Assembly (NCBI GenBank): GCA_040112665.1
Contig: CP157796.1
Span: 622,813-686,812 of the forward strand
DNA: 64,000 bases
Direction of reading: 5' to 3'
DNA from: Oceanicaulis sp.
Lineage (GTDB): Bacteria; Pseudomonadota; Alphaproteobacteria; Caulobacterales; Maricaulaceae
Shown: positions 52,156 to 61,219 of the stretch, piece by piece
Numbering within the stretch: position 1 is the stretch's first letter
Layout: every line of letters begins with the position of its first letter
Program-made: the position numbers and the translations under genes
Notes under the pieces: generated by a model
The model's database searches: none
Told to the model about the DNA's origin: nothing
What the model saw: the letters and a program-made list of their open reading frames with translations, nothing else

Positions 52156-52707
52156 TCAGGCCGCGAGCGTGTCGCCGCCCACCGCGCGGTTGCACGGGCA
52201 CAGCTCGTCGGTCTGCAGCGCGTCCAGGACACGCAGCGTGTCTTCCGGATTGCGGCCGACATTGAGGTTGTTGGCGTAGACGTGCTGGATCTCGCCGTGC
52301 GGATCGACGATGAAGGTGTAGCGGTAGGCCACGCCTTCAGGCGAACGCACGCCCAGCGCGTCGGTCAGCGAGCCGGTCGGATCGGCGAACTGCCACTGGT
52401 TGAGCTTGTTCAGATCCGGGTGCTCGCGGCGCCAGGCCAGCTTGCAGAACTCGTTGTCGGTCGAGCCGGTCATCACGATCGCGTCGCGGTCGGCGAACTC
52501 GTCGTTCAGCTTCGCGAACGCGGTGATTTCGGTCGGGCACACGAAGGTGAAGTCCTTCGGGTAGAAGACGATGACCTTCCACTTGCCTTCGAAGGACTCG
52601 TGGGTGATCGGCTCGAACGCCGACTCGCCGTTTTCCTCGTGCTGGTTGAAGCCGGGCTTCACGCCGACGACTTCGAATTCGGGGAGCTTGTCGCCAATAC
52701 CGAGCAT
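52156..52707 (-). CDS. ahpC: Peroxiredoxin AhpC (alkyl hydroperoxide reductase)
   Basis: A 183-residue peroxiredoxin. [13 protein letters not shown] holds the peroxidatic C57 and the PxxxTxxC motif; the C-terminal ELCPCN region holds candidate resolving cysteines C170 and C172. It is closest to the AhpE/AhpC group paired with AhpD. It reduces peroxides in the cytosol. ATG at 52707 follows an AGGAGAG-type site. It is divergent from oxyR, whose product probably activates it. Confidence 0.94.
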   Translation of the reverse strand: MLGIGDKLPEFEVVGVKPGFNQHEENGESAFEPITHESFEGKWKVIVFYPKDFTFVCPTEITAFAKLNDEFADRDAIVMTGSTDNEFCKLAWRREHPDLNKLNQWQFADPTGSLTDALGVRSPEGVAYRYTFIVDPHGEIQHVYANNLNVGRNPEDTLRVLDALQTDELCPCNRAVGGDTLAA

Positions 52708-52818
52708 GTCTTCTCTCCTGTCTCTTCGTTCTCGATGGGCGCTTCCGGAAGGGGCCGGAAACGGTGACCGTGCGGGCCGCCTCACCCCGAAGAAAGGGTG
52801 GGCGCGTCCCGGACGTCC

Positions 52819-52845
52819 GCTATATGTGGGAGGGAAAGCTATCAA
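52819..52845 (-). promoter_or_regulatory. Candidate ahpC promoter with OxyR half-sites
   Basis: On the minus strand TTGATA (complement of 52840-52845) and TATAGC (complement of 52819-52824) are spaced 15 bases apart, about 110 bases upstream of the ahpC ATG. Four CTAT/ATAG units lie at 52820-52823, 52839-52842, 52870-52873 and 52883-52886. ATAG-CTAT units are what OxyR boxes are made of, so this divergent gap is a likely OxyR operator; the first two overlap the promoter elements. Confidence 0.42.
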
Positions 52846-52884
52846 GCCAATGGATTGTGCCTTGGCGAGCTATTGGAAATGTCT

Positions 52885-53826
52885 ATGGCGACGATACTGC
52901 CCACCCTGCGCCAGCTGAAGTTCCTGCAAGCCCTGGCCGATCACGGGTCTTTCTCGCGCGCGGCGGAGGCGTGTTTCGTCACCCAGCCCACGCTTTCGGC
53001 CGGCATCAAGGAGCTCGAAGGCCTTCTGGGCGCAGTGCTGGTCGAACGCGGCCCGCGCGGCGCATCGCTCACGCCGGCCGGCGAAGCGGCGGTGGAGCGC
53101 GCGCGCCTGGTGCTGACCGAGACCGAGGATCTGGTGCACGCCGCGCGCGCGGCCGGTCAGCCGCTGACCGGCCCGTTCCGGCTCGGCGTCATCCCCACCA
53201 TCGCGCCCTTCCTGCTGCCCCAGGTCCTGCCCGCTCTGCGCGAGGCGTTTCCCGACATGGAGCTGTTTCTGCGCGAGGACCTCACCCATCGTCTGGTCGA
53301 GGGCTTGCGCGACAGAAAGCTCGACGCGGCGCTGATCGCCCTGCCCTATGACGCGGACGCCATCGAAACCGTCAGCCTGATCGAGGACGAGTTCCTGTTC
53401 GCCGCCGCACCCGATCACAAGCTGGCGCAGACCGATCCGCTGACCCCCGAGGCGCTGTCGGGCGAGCCGCTTTTGCTGCTGGAGGACGGGCACTGCCTGC
53501 GCGATCACGCGCTCGCGGTCTGTACGACCAGCCGGCCGGAGAAAGAAAACGCGCGGTCCGATTTCGCCGCGACCAGCCTTCACACCCTGGTGCAGATGGT
53601 CCGCTCAGGGCTCGGCGCGACGCTGCTGCCGCGGCTCGCCGTGGACGCCGGGCTCGCCGACCGGCTCGGGCTCGCCATCAAGCCCTTCAGCCCGCCCATC
53701 GCAGGCCGGGCGATCGGCATGGCCTTCCGCCGGGGAAGCGCCCGCGCCGAGGAAGCCCGCCAGCTCGCCGCCGCCGTGCGCGAGGCTCTGACCGCCAAAC
53801 AGGACAGCGGGCGCAAGGCGGGCTGA
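52885..53826 (+). CDS. oxyR: Hydrogen peroxide-sensing LysR-family regulator OxyR
   Basis: A 313-residue LysR regulator. The helix-turn-helix occupies about 7-60 (SFSRAAEACFVTQPTLSAGIKELE). The redox pair lies in EDGHCLRDHALAVC: C204 and C213, exactly nine apart as in E. coli C199/C208, and FAATSLHTLVQMV follows as in OxyR. Oxidation should form a disulfide and activate ahpC-ahpD across the divergent gap. ATG 52885 was chosen over 52879 because GGA lies at a better distance. The stop abuts the corC-like gene tail to tail. Confidence 0.94.
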   Translation: MATILPTLRQLKFLQALADHGSFSRAAEACFVTQPTLSAGIKELEGLLGAVLVERGPRGASLTPAGEAAVERARLVLTETEDLVHAARAAGQPLTGPFRLGVIPTIAPFLLPQVLPALREAFPDMELFLREDLTHRLVEGLRDRKLDAALIALPYDADAIETVSLIEDEFLFAAAPDHKLAQTDPLTPEALSGEPLLLLEDGHCLRDHALAVCTTSRPEKENARSDFAATSLHTLVQMVRSGLGATLLPRLAVDAGLADRLGLAIKPFSPPIAGRAIGMAFRRGSARAEEARQLAAAVREALTAKQDSGRKAG

Positions 53827-55101
53827 TCAGACCCGGCGGACGAGAAGCTTGTCGATCCGCCGGCCGTCGAGATCGACGACTTCGAAATCCCATCCCTCGA
53901 TGCGAACATGATCGCCGACGCCGGGCAGTGAATCAGACCGGTCCAGAACCAGACCGGCGACGGTTTCGTACTCACGGTCTGGATCTAGCGGCAGGCCGAT
54001 CAGGTCGGCGAATTCGTCGACCGGCATCCATCCGGCCACCAGATAACCGCCCGCCTCGCGCTCGACGATCTTGGGTTCGGACGCCCCGCCCTCGGGGAAC
54101 TCGCCGGCGATCGCCTGCAAGAGGTCCATCGGCGTGACCAAGCCTTCGAAATGGCCGTACTCGTCGAAGACCAGCACCATATGGGCGGGCGCGCGTTTCA
54201 GGGATTCGAGCAGATCGAGCACCGGCATGCCGTCGGGAATGACCGGCGCTTCGACCATCAGCGATCTGAGGTCGAGCTCACGCCCGTCGGCCTGGGCGGC
54301 GAGCACGTCGCGAGCGCGCAAGATTCCGACAACGTCGTCCTCGCCGCCGTCCCGAACCGGCATTCTGGAATGGCCGGTCGCGGCGAAGCGGCGCATCACG
54401 GTTTCGGCGCCCTCGGACATATCCACCGTATGCACGTCCAGCCGGGGCACCATCACGCCTTTCGCCGTGCGGTCTGCGATCCGCATGACGCCTGCGATCA
54501 TGTCGGTTTCGGCCGGCTCCATAAGGCCCGAGGTGCGGGCGTCCGCGAGCACGGTGCGCACCTCCTCGTCGGTCACGCCGCGGTCGGCTGGCCCGCTCTG
54601 GCCCAGCACGAAAAGCACCGCCTTGCTGGAGACGTCGAGCAACCAGACGAACGGCGCGGCAGCGACCGCGACGAGGCTCAGCGGCCGGGCGGCCCGCGCC
54701 GCCCAGACTTCAGGAGCGCGCAGGGCGATCTGTTTGGGGACCAGCTCGCCGAACACCAGCGACAGGTAAGTGATCGCCACGACCACCAACCCCACGCCGA
54801 GCGCGTCGGCCATCGCCGCGCCGAGCCCGGCGCGTTCCAGCGCAGCGGCCAGCCCGGCTCCCAGCGTGGCCCCTGAGAACGCACCGGCGAGCACGCCCAC
54901 CAGGGTGATGCCGATCTGTACGCTTGACAGCAGCCGGCCTGGGTCGGCCGCCAGCTCCAGCGCCGCCTTCGCGCCGCGATCGCCGCGATCGGCCATGACC
55001 TTGAGCCGGGCCTCGCGCGCGGTCACGATCGCCAGCTCGGACATGGCGAGCAGGCCGTTGAGCGCGATGAGCAAGAGGATGACGAGGAGGGTGACGGTCA
55101 C
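53827..55101 (-). CDS. HlyC/CorC (CNNM) family transporter with CBS pair
   Basis: A 424-residue membrane protein. The DUF21 membrane domain spans about 1-190 with four hydrophobic segments (VTLLVILLLIALNGLLAMSE near the start), a CBS pair spans about 205-325 and a CorC-HlyC domain follows to the end (GGYLVAGWMPVDEFADLIG). Relatives move Mg2+ or Co2+. A GTG at 55101 with CGGA upstream is the likely start; a TTG six bases earlier has the site too close. No ion-specific residue can be assigned. Confidence 0.9.
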   Translation of the reverse strand: MTVTLLVILLLIALNGLLAMSELAIVTAREARLKVMADRGDRGAKAALELAADPGRLLSSVQIGITLVGVLAGAFSGATLGAGLAAALERAGLGAAMADALGVGLVVVAITYLSLVFGELVPKQIALRAPEVWAARAARPLSLVAVAAAPFVWLLDVSSKAVLFVLGQSGPADRGVTDEEVRTVLADARTSGLMEPAETDMIAGVMRIADRTAKGVMVPRLDVHTVDMSEGAETVMRRFAATGHSRMPVRDGGEDDVVGILRARDVLAAQADGRELDLRSLMVEAPVIPDGMPVLDLLESLKRAPAHMVLVFDEYGHFEGLVTPMDLLQAIAGEFPEGGASEPKIVEREAGGYLVAGWMPVDEFADLIGLPLDPDREYETVAGLVLDRSDSLPGVGDHVRIEGWDFEVVDLDGRRIDKLLVRRV

Positions 55102-55206
55102 GCGCAAATCCGATCGATCGACTGTCCCGTCCTTTCAGCACGCCCCGGCGCCGCGATAAAGACGAATCCAGGCGACGAAGCGTGGATGCGCCGCTAGACC
55201 TCGCCC

Positions 55207-56058
55207 ATGGACCTGCTCACCCTTCTTCCGCCGATCGCCGCCCTGGGCTCGGCGATGGCGCATTCGGGCATGGCCCTGTTCACCAAGCGCGCGGTCGATA
55301 CACTCGTCTTTCGCTCGGTGACGATCGTCTTCGGCGCGCTGCTGCTCTCTCCGATCCTTCTGACCAATCCGATACCCACAGCTGAGGTCTGGCCGTTCCT
55401 GCTGGGCGGCGTGGTGATGATCTGGGCGTTCAACATGTTCATGATCACAGCCTTCAGGGCTGGAGACATGAACCTCGTCTACCCCGTCATGCGCGGCGCG
55501 GCGCCGGGTCTGGCCGCGATCGGCGCCTGGATCGTCTTCTCCGAAAGCCTCGGCGTGCTCGACGCGCTGGGCCTGGCGGTCGCCAGCGCCGCGCTCATCG
55601 CCTTCGCCTGGCCCGATCGCGGCAGGGCGCCGAAAGCCAAAGCAGTCGGCTTCGCACTGGCCGCAGCCTCGATGACGGCGCTCTACACGGTCGTCGACGC
55701 AGGCGGAGCGCGCCTTGCGAGCTCGCCCTTCGTCTATGCCGCCTGGCATTTTGCGATCTCCAGCATTGCGCTGACCGTCACGGCGGTCATCCGGCGCGGC
55801 CCGTCACGCTATCTGACCGCCGCGCGCGCAGGCTGGCGCGGGGCGCTCGCCTGCGCGAGCCTGGCGGCGGTGAGCTACACGCTGATCCTATGGGCCTACG
55901 CTCATGCCGAGATCGCGCCCATGGCCGCCTTGCGCGAGACCTCGATCGTGTTCGGCGCGATCCTCGCCGCGCTCATACTGAAAGAACCCTTCGGCGCGCG
56001 CAGAGCGGTGCTGGCCGCCGTGCTGGCGGGCGGGCTCGCCGCGCTTCAGCTGGGCTGA
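55207..56058 (+). CDS. EamA-type drug/metabolite transporter
   Basis: A 283-residue protein with about nine or ten helices and two EamA-type halves (roughly 1-135 and 140-283). MNLVYPVMRGAAPGLAAIGAWIVFSE in the first half and MAALRETSIVFGAILAALILKEPFGARR in the second are the internal repeat motif. Substrate unknown. ATG at 55207 directly follows a CCTCGCCC leader without a strong ribosome site. Confidence 0.88.
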   Translation: MDLLTLLPPIAALGSAMAHSGMALFTKRAVDTLVFRSVTIVFGALLLSPILLTNPIPTAEVWPFLLGGVVMIWAFNMFMITAFRAGDMNLVYPVMRGAAPGLAAIGAWIVFSESLGVLDALGLAVASAALIAFAWPDRGRAPKAKAVGFALAAASMTALYTVVDAGGARLASSPFVYAAWHFAISSIALTVTAVIRRGPSRYLTAARAGWRGALACASLAAVSYTLILWAYAHAEIAPMAALRETSIVFGAILAALILKEPFGARRAVLAAVLAGGLAALQLG

Positions 56059-56132
56059 CCGCCGATCCGGCTTCCGCTCCGGCGCGTATTGTAAGATAAC
56101 GCTCCTCCCCTCCAGCCGCCGGACAGCACGAC

Positions 56133-56807
56133 ATGGGTGAAAAGACCAAGACCCTCGGACAGGGCTCGAAACTGCTCGTCGACGTGGGCCCGGCCGCGGT
56201 CTTCATGATCAGCTACAATGTCGCCAAGGCCATGGTCGGCGATGCGGCGATCTACTGGGCGACAGGGCTGTTCATGGCCGCGACCGCGCTGGCGGTGGCC
56301 TGGTCGATCCTGGTGCAGAAGCGCTTTCCGCCGATGCTGATGGTCACCTTCGTGATCGTGACGGCCTTCGGCGCGATGACGATTTATCTGCAGGATCCGA
56401 TCTTCGTCTACATCAAGCCGACGATCATCAACGTGTTGTTCGGCATAACGATTCTGGTCTGCTTCGCCTTCGGCTTCAATGTCTGGCGCTATCTGTTCGG
56501 CACCATATTCGAGATGCCCGAGCGCATCTGGTTCATCCTGGCCGTCCGCTGGGCGCTGTTCTTCCTGTTGCTCGCCCTGGTGAACGAGGTGCTCTGGCGG
56601 CACATCACTGATTCCGTGGTCACCGCCGACCAGCGCTGGTTCGACTGGCTGGAGCTGTCAGAGCAGTTCTGGGTGAATTTCCGCTTCTTCGGCGTCTACC
56701 CGCTCTTCTTCGTGTTCGTGCTGGCCAACCTGCCGATCACCATGAAATACGCCAGCGAACCCGGAGAGCCTGAGAAAGACGCCGCGAAGGCGGAAGGCGA
56801 AGGCTGA
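56133..56807 (+). CDS. yciB: Intracellular septation protein A family (YciB/IspZ)
   Basis: A 224-residue inner-membrane protein with five or six helices. LLVDVGPAAVFMISY near residue 14, LQDPIFVYIKPTIINVLFG, RIWFILAVRWALFF and EQFWVNFRFFGVYPLFFVFVLANLPI are the YciB signature. Family members affect cell division and envelope integrity; the mechanism is unclear. The C-terminal 20 residues are a charged tail. It is 75 bases after the transporter gene. Confidence 0.92.
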   Translation: MGEKTKTLGQGSKLLVDVGPAAVFMISYNVAKAMVGDAAIYWATGLFMAATALAVAWSILVQKRFPPMLMVTFVIVTAFGAMTIYLQDPIFVYIKPTIINVLFGITILVCFAFGFNVWRYLFGTIFEMPERIWFILAVRWALFFLLLALVNEVLWRHITDSVVTADQRWFDWLELSEQFWVNFRFFGVYPLFFVFVLANLPITMKYASEPGEPEKDAAKAEGEG

Positions 56808-56867
56808 CCGCGCCGCTGACGCGGCTGTGATTTCCCTGTGAGGCGTCGCCGGGCTAGATATCGGGTC

Positions 56868-57578
56868 ATGAGCACGCTCTTCGCCCTTCTCCTCGCCCTT
56901 CTCGCCGGTCAACCTGCAGAGGCGGACGCCAGCCCCGCTCCGGCTGAGACCGCCGGGCCGGTCGTGGTCGAGCTGTTCACCAGCCAGGGCTGTCCGATGT
57001 GCCCCGGCGCGAACGCGCTTTTAGGCGAGCTGGCCGACGAGCCCGGCGTGATCGCCGTCGCCTACGGGGTGAGCTACTGGGACGTCTACGGCTGGACCGA
57101 CGAGTTCGCCATGGCAGAATTCGCCGCCCGCCAGCAGGCCTATGTCGACACCGGCGAAGCCCACCGGGTCTACACCCCCCATTTCGTGGTCAACGGCTCG
57201 CCTGAGAAGCTGCGCTATTCGCAAGAGCGGATCCGCACAGCGGTCGCGAGCGCCGCGCCCCTGCCCGTCGAGGCCGCGCTGAGCCCGGCGGAGACCGGCT
57301 GGACGCTGACCCTGGACGGGCCGGCCCGCATCGCGCCGGCGCAGATCTGGCGGGTCGATTTCGAACCCGGCCTGATCGAGCGCGAGATCGGCGGCGGCCC
57401 CAACGAAGGCAAGACCGTCTCTCACTATCAGACCGCCCGCGCACTAACCGAGATCGGCGCCTGGTCCGGCGGTCCGCTCACCCTGGCGATCCCGCCGGCG
57501 CCTGCGGGCCGCGACACCGCGATCCTCATCCAGGACGGCCCGGGCGGCCCCTTGCTCGCCGCCGCGCACGCGCACTAG
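56868..57578 (+). CDS. DUF1223 secreted thioredoxin-fold protein
   Basis: A 236-residue protein with a short signal peptide (1-18). VVELFTSQGCPMCPGANALLGELA carries a CxxC pair in the position of a thioredoxin active site, WDVYGWTDEFAM and YTPHFVVNGSPE follow, all typical of DUF1223. It is probably periplasmic and redox-active, but the function is not established. ATG 56868 was chosen because the signal peptide starts there. Confidence 0.85.
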   Translation: MSTLFALLLALLAGQPAEADASPAPAETAGPVVVELFTSQGCPMCPGANALLGELADEPGVIAVAYGVSYWDVYGWTDEFAMAEFAARQQAYVDTGEAHRVYTPHFVVNGSPEKLRYSQERIRTAVASAAPLPVEAALSPAETGWTLTLDGPARIAPAQIWRVDFEPGLIEREIGGGPNEGKTVSHYQTARALTEIGAWSGGPLTLAIPPAPAGRDTAILIQDGPGGPLLAAAHAH

Positions 57579-57616
57579 GCTCGCCCCGAAGCGCCGCTGT
57601 CGGCGAAGGGGGTCGC

Positions 57617-58168
57617 ATGCGTATTTTCCTGACAGGTCTCGCTCTTCTCATCGCCGCCTGCGCGGTACCGCCCGACGACGATGAGGCCGCAACCGGCCCC
57701 GTGCTCGTCACCGTGCTGAGCGATACTGGTGCAGGGACCGCGCCCACAGAAGGCCTGTTCAGGATCTACGGTATCGAAGGCCCGGCCACCGGTCTGACGG
57801 CGGCCGACCTCGCCGCCCTGCCCTCCGACACGATCGAGACCGACTTTCCGGCGGGCGCGGCGCCGCGCGCGTTTTCAGGCCCGCGCCTCTCGGCCGTGCT
57901 CGAAGCGGTGGGCGCAGCGGGGATGGGCGCACGCCTGACCGCCTCGGACGGCTATCAGGTCGAGCTCACCGCCGCCGAGATCGCCGCCGGGGAGCCGGTG
58001 CTCGCCACCCATGTGAACAGCGCGCCGCTGGTCACCGGCGGGCTGGGCCCGTCAGTGCTGGTCTGGCGGCGCGGCTCGGACCCGGCCTATGCGGAGATGA
58101 CCGACGATCTGTGGCCCTGGGCGGTGTTCGCGGTGCAGGCGCTTGAAGCGCCCGGCGGCTCCGGCTAA
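57617..58168 (+). CDS. Lipoprotein with a molybdopterin-oxidoreductase-like (sulfite oxidase fold) domain
   Basis: A 183-residue protein. The N-terminus has a lipobox (LLIAAC, Cys15), so it is probably a lipid-anchored periplasmic protein. The rest resembles the small molybdopterin-binding fold: GPRLSAVLEAVGAAG, LTASDGYQVELTAAEIA, and LGPSVLVWRRG near the end. There is no cysteine other than the lipobox, so the usual cofactor cysteine of sulfite oxidase and YedY is absent and it may not bind Mo. It lies between the DUF1223 gene and nth, nine bases before nth, on the same strand. Confidence 0.65.
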   Translation: MRIFLTGLALLIAACAVPPDDDEAATGPVLVTVLSDTGAGTAPTEGLFRIYGIEGPATGLTAADLAALPSDTIETDFPAGAAPRAFSGPRLSAVLEAVGAAGMGARLTASDGYQVELTAAEIAAGEPVLATHVNSAPLVTGGLGPSVLVWRRGSDPAYAEMTDDLWPWAVFAVQALEAPGGSG

Positions 58169-58177
58169 GCGCGGGCC

Positions 58178-58867
58178 ATGGCCGCTCCGAAAAAGACCTC
58201 CGCAAAGAAGCGCCGCCCGCCCGGGCTCAATCGCGAGCAGGCCGAGGAGATCTTCGCCCGGCTCGCCGAAGCCCTGCCCGAACCCAAGACCGAGCTCGAA
58301 TACCACTCCCCTTTCACCCTGGTGGTCGCCGTCGCGCTGAGCGCGCAGGCCACCGATGTGGGTGTGAACAAGGCCACCCGCCGCCTCTTCGCCGAGGCCG
58401 ACACGCCGGAGACGATGCTCGCGCTCGGCGAGGACGGGGTGCGCGAGCACATCAAGACGATCGGGCTGTTCCGCAACAAGGCGAAGAACGTCATCGCCCT
58501 TTCAAAGATGATCCTCGAGGAGTTCGGCGGCGAGGTGCCGCAGACCCGCGACGAACTCGTCCGGCTTCCCGGCGTCGGGCGGAAAACCGCCAACGTCGTG
58601 CTCAACGAGGCGTTCGGCCAGCCCACCATCGCGGTGGACACCCATATCTTCAGGGTCGGCAACCGGACGAAGCTCGCGCCGGGCAAGACCCCTGACGAGG
58701 TCGAGGACCGGCTCGAACGCATCGTGCCCGAGCCCTATCTCAAGGGCGCGCATCACTGGCTGATCCTGCACGGCCGCTATGTCTGCAAGGCGCGCAAGCC
58801 CGAATGCTGGCGCTGCGCCATCGCCGATCTCTGCCGCTTCAAGGACAAGACGCCCGCGCCGAAATAG
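58178..58867 (+). CDS. nth: Endonuclease III
   Basis: A 229-residue DNA glycosylase/AP-lyase that removes oxidised pyrimidines. The helix-hairpin-helix LPGVGRKTANVVL places catalytic K136, and AVDTHIFRV gives D154. The C-terminal CKARKPECWRCAIADLC supplies a C-x6-C-x2-C-x5-C iron-sulfur cluster. The first 18 residues are basic and not part of the fold. Nine bases separate it from the lipoprotein gene, suggesting co-transcription. Confidence 0.96.
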   Translation: MAAPKKTSAKKRRPPGLNREQAEEIFARLAEALPEPKTELEYHSPFTLVVAVALSAQATDVGVNKATRRLFAEADTPETMLALGEDGVREHIKTIGLFRNKAKNVIALSKMILEEFGGEVPQTRDELVRLPGVGRKTANVVLNEAFGQPTIAVDTHIFRVGNRTKLAPGKTPDEVEDRLERIVPEPYLKGAHHWLILHGRYVCKARKPECWRCAIADLCRFKDKTPAPK

Positions 58868-58876
58868 GCGCCGCGC

Positions 58877-59824
58877 CTACGCGCCGAGCGCCAGCCAGGC
58901 CATGTAGGCGATGTAGAGCGCCAGAAGGATCGCGCCTTCGATGCGGCTGATCCGCTTGCCGGTCAGGGCGAAGACCACCAGAAGCGCCGCCGCGCCGAGC
59001 ATCACCAGAAGATCGATCCCGAACGCGCCGGGGGCGAGATCGAACGGCGCGATCACCGCCGCGCCGCCCAGGATGAAAAGCGCGTTGAAGATGTTCGAGC
59101 CGACGACGTTGCCGAAGGCGATGTCGCCTTCGCCCTTGCGCGCGGCGCTGAGCGAGGCGGCGAGCTCGGGCAGCGAGGTGCCCACCGCCACGATCGTGAG
59201 CCCGATCACGGCCTCGCTGATCCCGACGGCGAGCGCGAGATCGGTCGCCCCGTCCACCAGAAGGCGGGCGCCGCCGACGACGCCGACAAGGCCCAGAAGG
59301 AAGAACACGACCGCCATGCCGCGCTTGGGCGCGGACACGCTTTCCGCCTCGGCTTCATGAAGCGCCGCGCCGGCGTCATGAGTGCGCCGGTCGATCACGT
59401 AGGAGATCACGACATAAGCCAGAAGCAGCGCAACCAGCGCCAGGCCGACCAGCCGGCTGAGCGGCAGCAGCCAGATCGCCGCGGCCGCCACGATGGAGGC
59501 GAGCGCCAACGCCGGACCGTCGCGCCGGAAGGCCGCCGCGTTCACCGTGATCGGCGCGAGCAGCGCCGTGGCGGCGAGGATGAGCAGGATGTTGGCGATG
59601 TTCGAGCCGACCACGTTGCCCACCGCCACGTCCGGCGATCCGGCGAGGCTCGCGGTGACCGAGGTCGTCAGTTCAGGCGTGGAGGTGCCGAAGCCGACCA
59701 CCACCAGGCCGATCAGAAGCGGGCTGACTCCGAAGGCTTTCGCAAGGCCCGTGGCGCCGCGCACGAGCGCCTCCCCGCCGAGCACCAGAAGGACGAGACC
59801 GGCGAGAATGAACAGGGCGCTCAA
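58877..59824 (-). CDS. Calcium/sodium antiporter (CaCA family, YrbG-like)
   Basis: A 315-residue membrane protein with two inverted repeats, each holding a GTS-PEL and a GNVVGSN motif (GFGTSTPELTTSV and VAVGTSLPELAASL; VAVGNVVGSNIANIL and IAFGNVVGSNIFNAL). About ten helices. It exchanges Ca2+ for Na+ or H+. The start is TTG at 59824, with GGAG upstream and no ATG available in the similar region; a rare start like this often means low expression. Confidence 0.92.
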   Translation of the reverse strand: MSALFILAGLVLLVLGGEALVRGATGLAKAFGVSPLLIGLVVVGFGTSTPELTTSVTASLAGSPDVAVGNVVGSNIANILLILAATALLAPITVNAAAFRRDGPALALASIVAAAAIWLLPLSRLVGLALVALLLAYVVISYVIDRRTHDAGAALHEAEAESVSAPKRGMAVVFFLLGLVGVVGGARLLVDGATDLALAVGISEAVIGLTIVAVGTSLPELAASLSAARKGEGDIAFGNVVGSNIFNALFILGGAAVIAPFDLAPGAFGIDLLVMLGAAALLVVFALTGKRISRIEGAILLALYIAYMAWLALGA

Positions 59825-60001
59825 GGGGCTTCTCCGTAAATGGCTCGCGTAAATGGGGGCGGCTCAGGCCTCGCCGCAAGGGCGGTCCCGGCATAATCAC
59901 ATCCGCGTGCGGCGGGTGACGCATCGCATGCCGCATCCTATATGCACTCGCGAAGCGTTATCGCGGCGCGACCCCACGCCGCCCCGAGGAGAATGGACGC
60001 C

Positions 60002-60667
60002 ATGCGCCTTCGTTCCGACACCGAGTACAAGACGACCCTCATCCCCGCCGACAAGGCGCTGCCGGGCCGCATCCAGGCGCTGCCCACCGCGTCCGAACAC
60101 TTCGTCTACGGCACGCCCTTGAAGGGCGAGATCCCCGCCGGCGCGGAGGTCGCGGTGTTCGGCATGGGCTGTTTCTGGGGCGTGGAGCGGGTGTTTTGGA
60201 ACCTGCCGGGCGTGCTGAACACGGCTGTGGGCTATGCGGGCGGGATCACGCCGAACCCGACCTATGAAGAGGTCTGCTCGGGCCGCACCGGTCACACCGA
60301 AGCGGTGCGCGTGGTCTACGATCCCAAGAAGATCAGCTTCGGGCAGCTCCTCAAGGCGTTCTGGGAGAACCACGACCCGACCCAGGGCATGCGCCAGGGC
60401 AATGATATCGGCACCCAGTACCGCTCGGCGATTTACTGGACCGGCGAGGCGCAGAAGCAAGCGGCCGAGAAAAGCGCCGCCGCCTACACCGAAGCGCTGG
60501 CCGCCGCCGGAAAGGGCGCGCCGACCACCGAGATCCGCGAGGCCGGCCCGTTCTACTTCGCCGAGGATTATCACCAGCAGTATCTGGCCAAGAACCCGCA
60601 AGGCTATTGCGGCATCGGCGGCACCGGCGTCGCCTGCCCGATCGGGGTCGGCGTCAGCGCGGATTAA
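60002..60667 (+). CDS. msrA: Peptide methionine-S-sulfoxide reductase
   Basis: A 221-residue MsrA. The active motif [14 protein letters not shown] near residue 55, [38 protein letters not shown] and [12 protein letters not shown] at the end with a recycling cysteine are all there. It repairs oxidised methionine. ATG 60002 lies ten bases after GAGGAGA; an ATG nine bases earlier is too close to that site. The 40-residue N-terminal extension ([11 protein letters not shown]) is common in alphaproteobacterial MsrA. Confidence 0.93.
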   Translation: MRLRSDTEYKTTLIPADKALPGRIQALPTASEHFVYGTPLKGEIPAGAEVAVFGMGCFWGVERVFWNLPGVLNTAVGYAGGITPNPTYEEVCSGRTGHTEAVRVVYDPKKISFGQLLKAFWENHDPTQGMRQGNDIGTQYRSAIYWTGEAQKQAAEKSAAAYTEALAAAGKGAPTTEIREAGPFYFAEDYHQQYLAKNPQGYCGIGGTGVACPIGVGVSAD

Positions 60668-60672
60668 CCGCC

Positions 60673-61122
60673 CTACCGCCCGGTCGAACCGAAGCCGCCC
60701 TGGCCGCGATCGGTGTCGTCCAGGCTCTCGACCGGTTTCCAGTCGATGCGGGAAACCTGGGCGATCACCATCTGGGCGATGCGCTCGCCGCGTTCGATGA
60801 CGAAGGGCTCGGGTCCGAGATTGATCAGCATGATCTTGATTTCGCCGCGATAGTCCGCGTCGATGGTCCCCGGCGTGTTGAGACACGTGATTCCGTGCTT
60901 GAACGCCAGGCCCGAACGCGGGCGGATCTGGGCCTCGAACCCGTCGGGCAGAGCGATCGACAGACCCGTGGGCACGAGCGCCCACTTGCCCGGCTCAAGC
61001 GTCATCGGCTCGGCGTCGGGCAGGGCGGCGCGCAGATCGAGCCCGGCCGCGCCGGCGGTTTCATAGCGGGGCAGGTCGAGCCCGTCGAAATGGGGCAGGG
61101 TCTTTACGGGCAGGTCGAACAT
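60673..61122 (-). CDS. dut: dUTP pyrophosphatase
   Basis: A 149-residue trimeric dUTPase. [47 protein letters not shown] and the C-terminal [11 protein letters not shown] are the five family motifs, in order. It keeps uracil out of DNA. ATG at 61122; a longer open frame has no similarity. It is the last gene of the ubiB-coaC-coaB-dut neighbourhood, with an extra secreted protein gene between it and coaB. Confidence 0.96.
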   Translation of the reverse strand: MFDLPVKTLPHFDGLDLPRYETAGAAGLDLRAALPDAEPMTLEPGKWALVPTGLSIALPDGFEAQIRPRSGLAFKHGITCLNTPGTIDADYRGEIKIMLINLGPEPFVIERGERIAQMVIAQVSRIDWKPVESLDDTDRGQGGFGSTGR

Positions 61123-61172
61123 GATCGGCTCTCGCGAAGGGAATCGGTTTTGCGAAAGCCTAGGCCGGACCG

Positions 61173-61203
61173 GGGCGCCCGTCAGCCGTTCTGACGCGCG
61201 CCC
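61173..61203 (-). other. Strong hairpin between the secreted protein gene and dut
   Basis: GGGCGC-C-CGTCAG, loop CCGTT, CTGACG-C-GCGCCC forms twelve pairs with one symmetric C-C mismatch. It lies 17 bases after the upstream stop (61220) and 51 bases before the dut ATG. No U-tract follows on either strand, so it may be a processing or attenuating structure rather than a simple terminator. Confidence 0.55.
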
Positions 61204-61219
61204 AGCCTGCCGGGACCGG

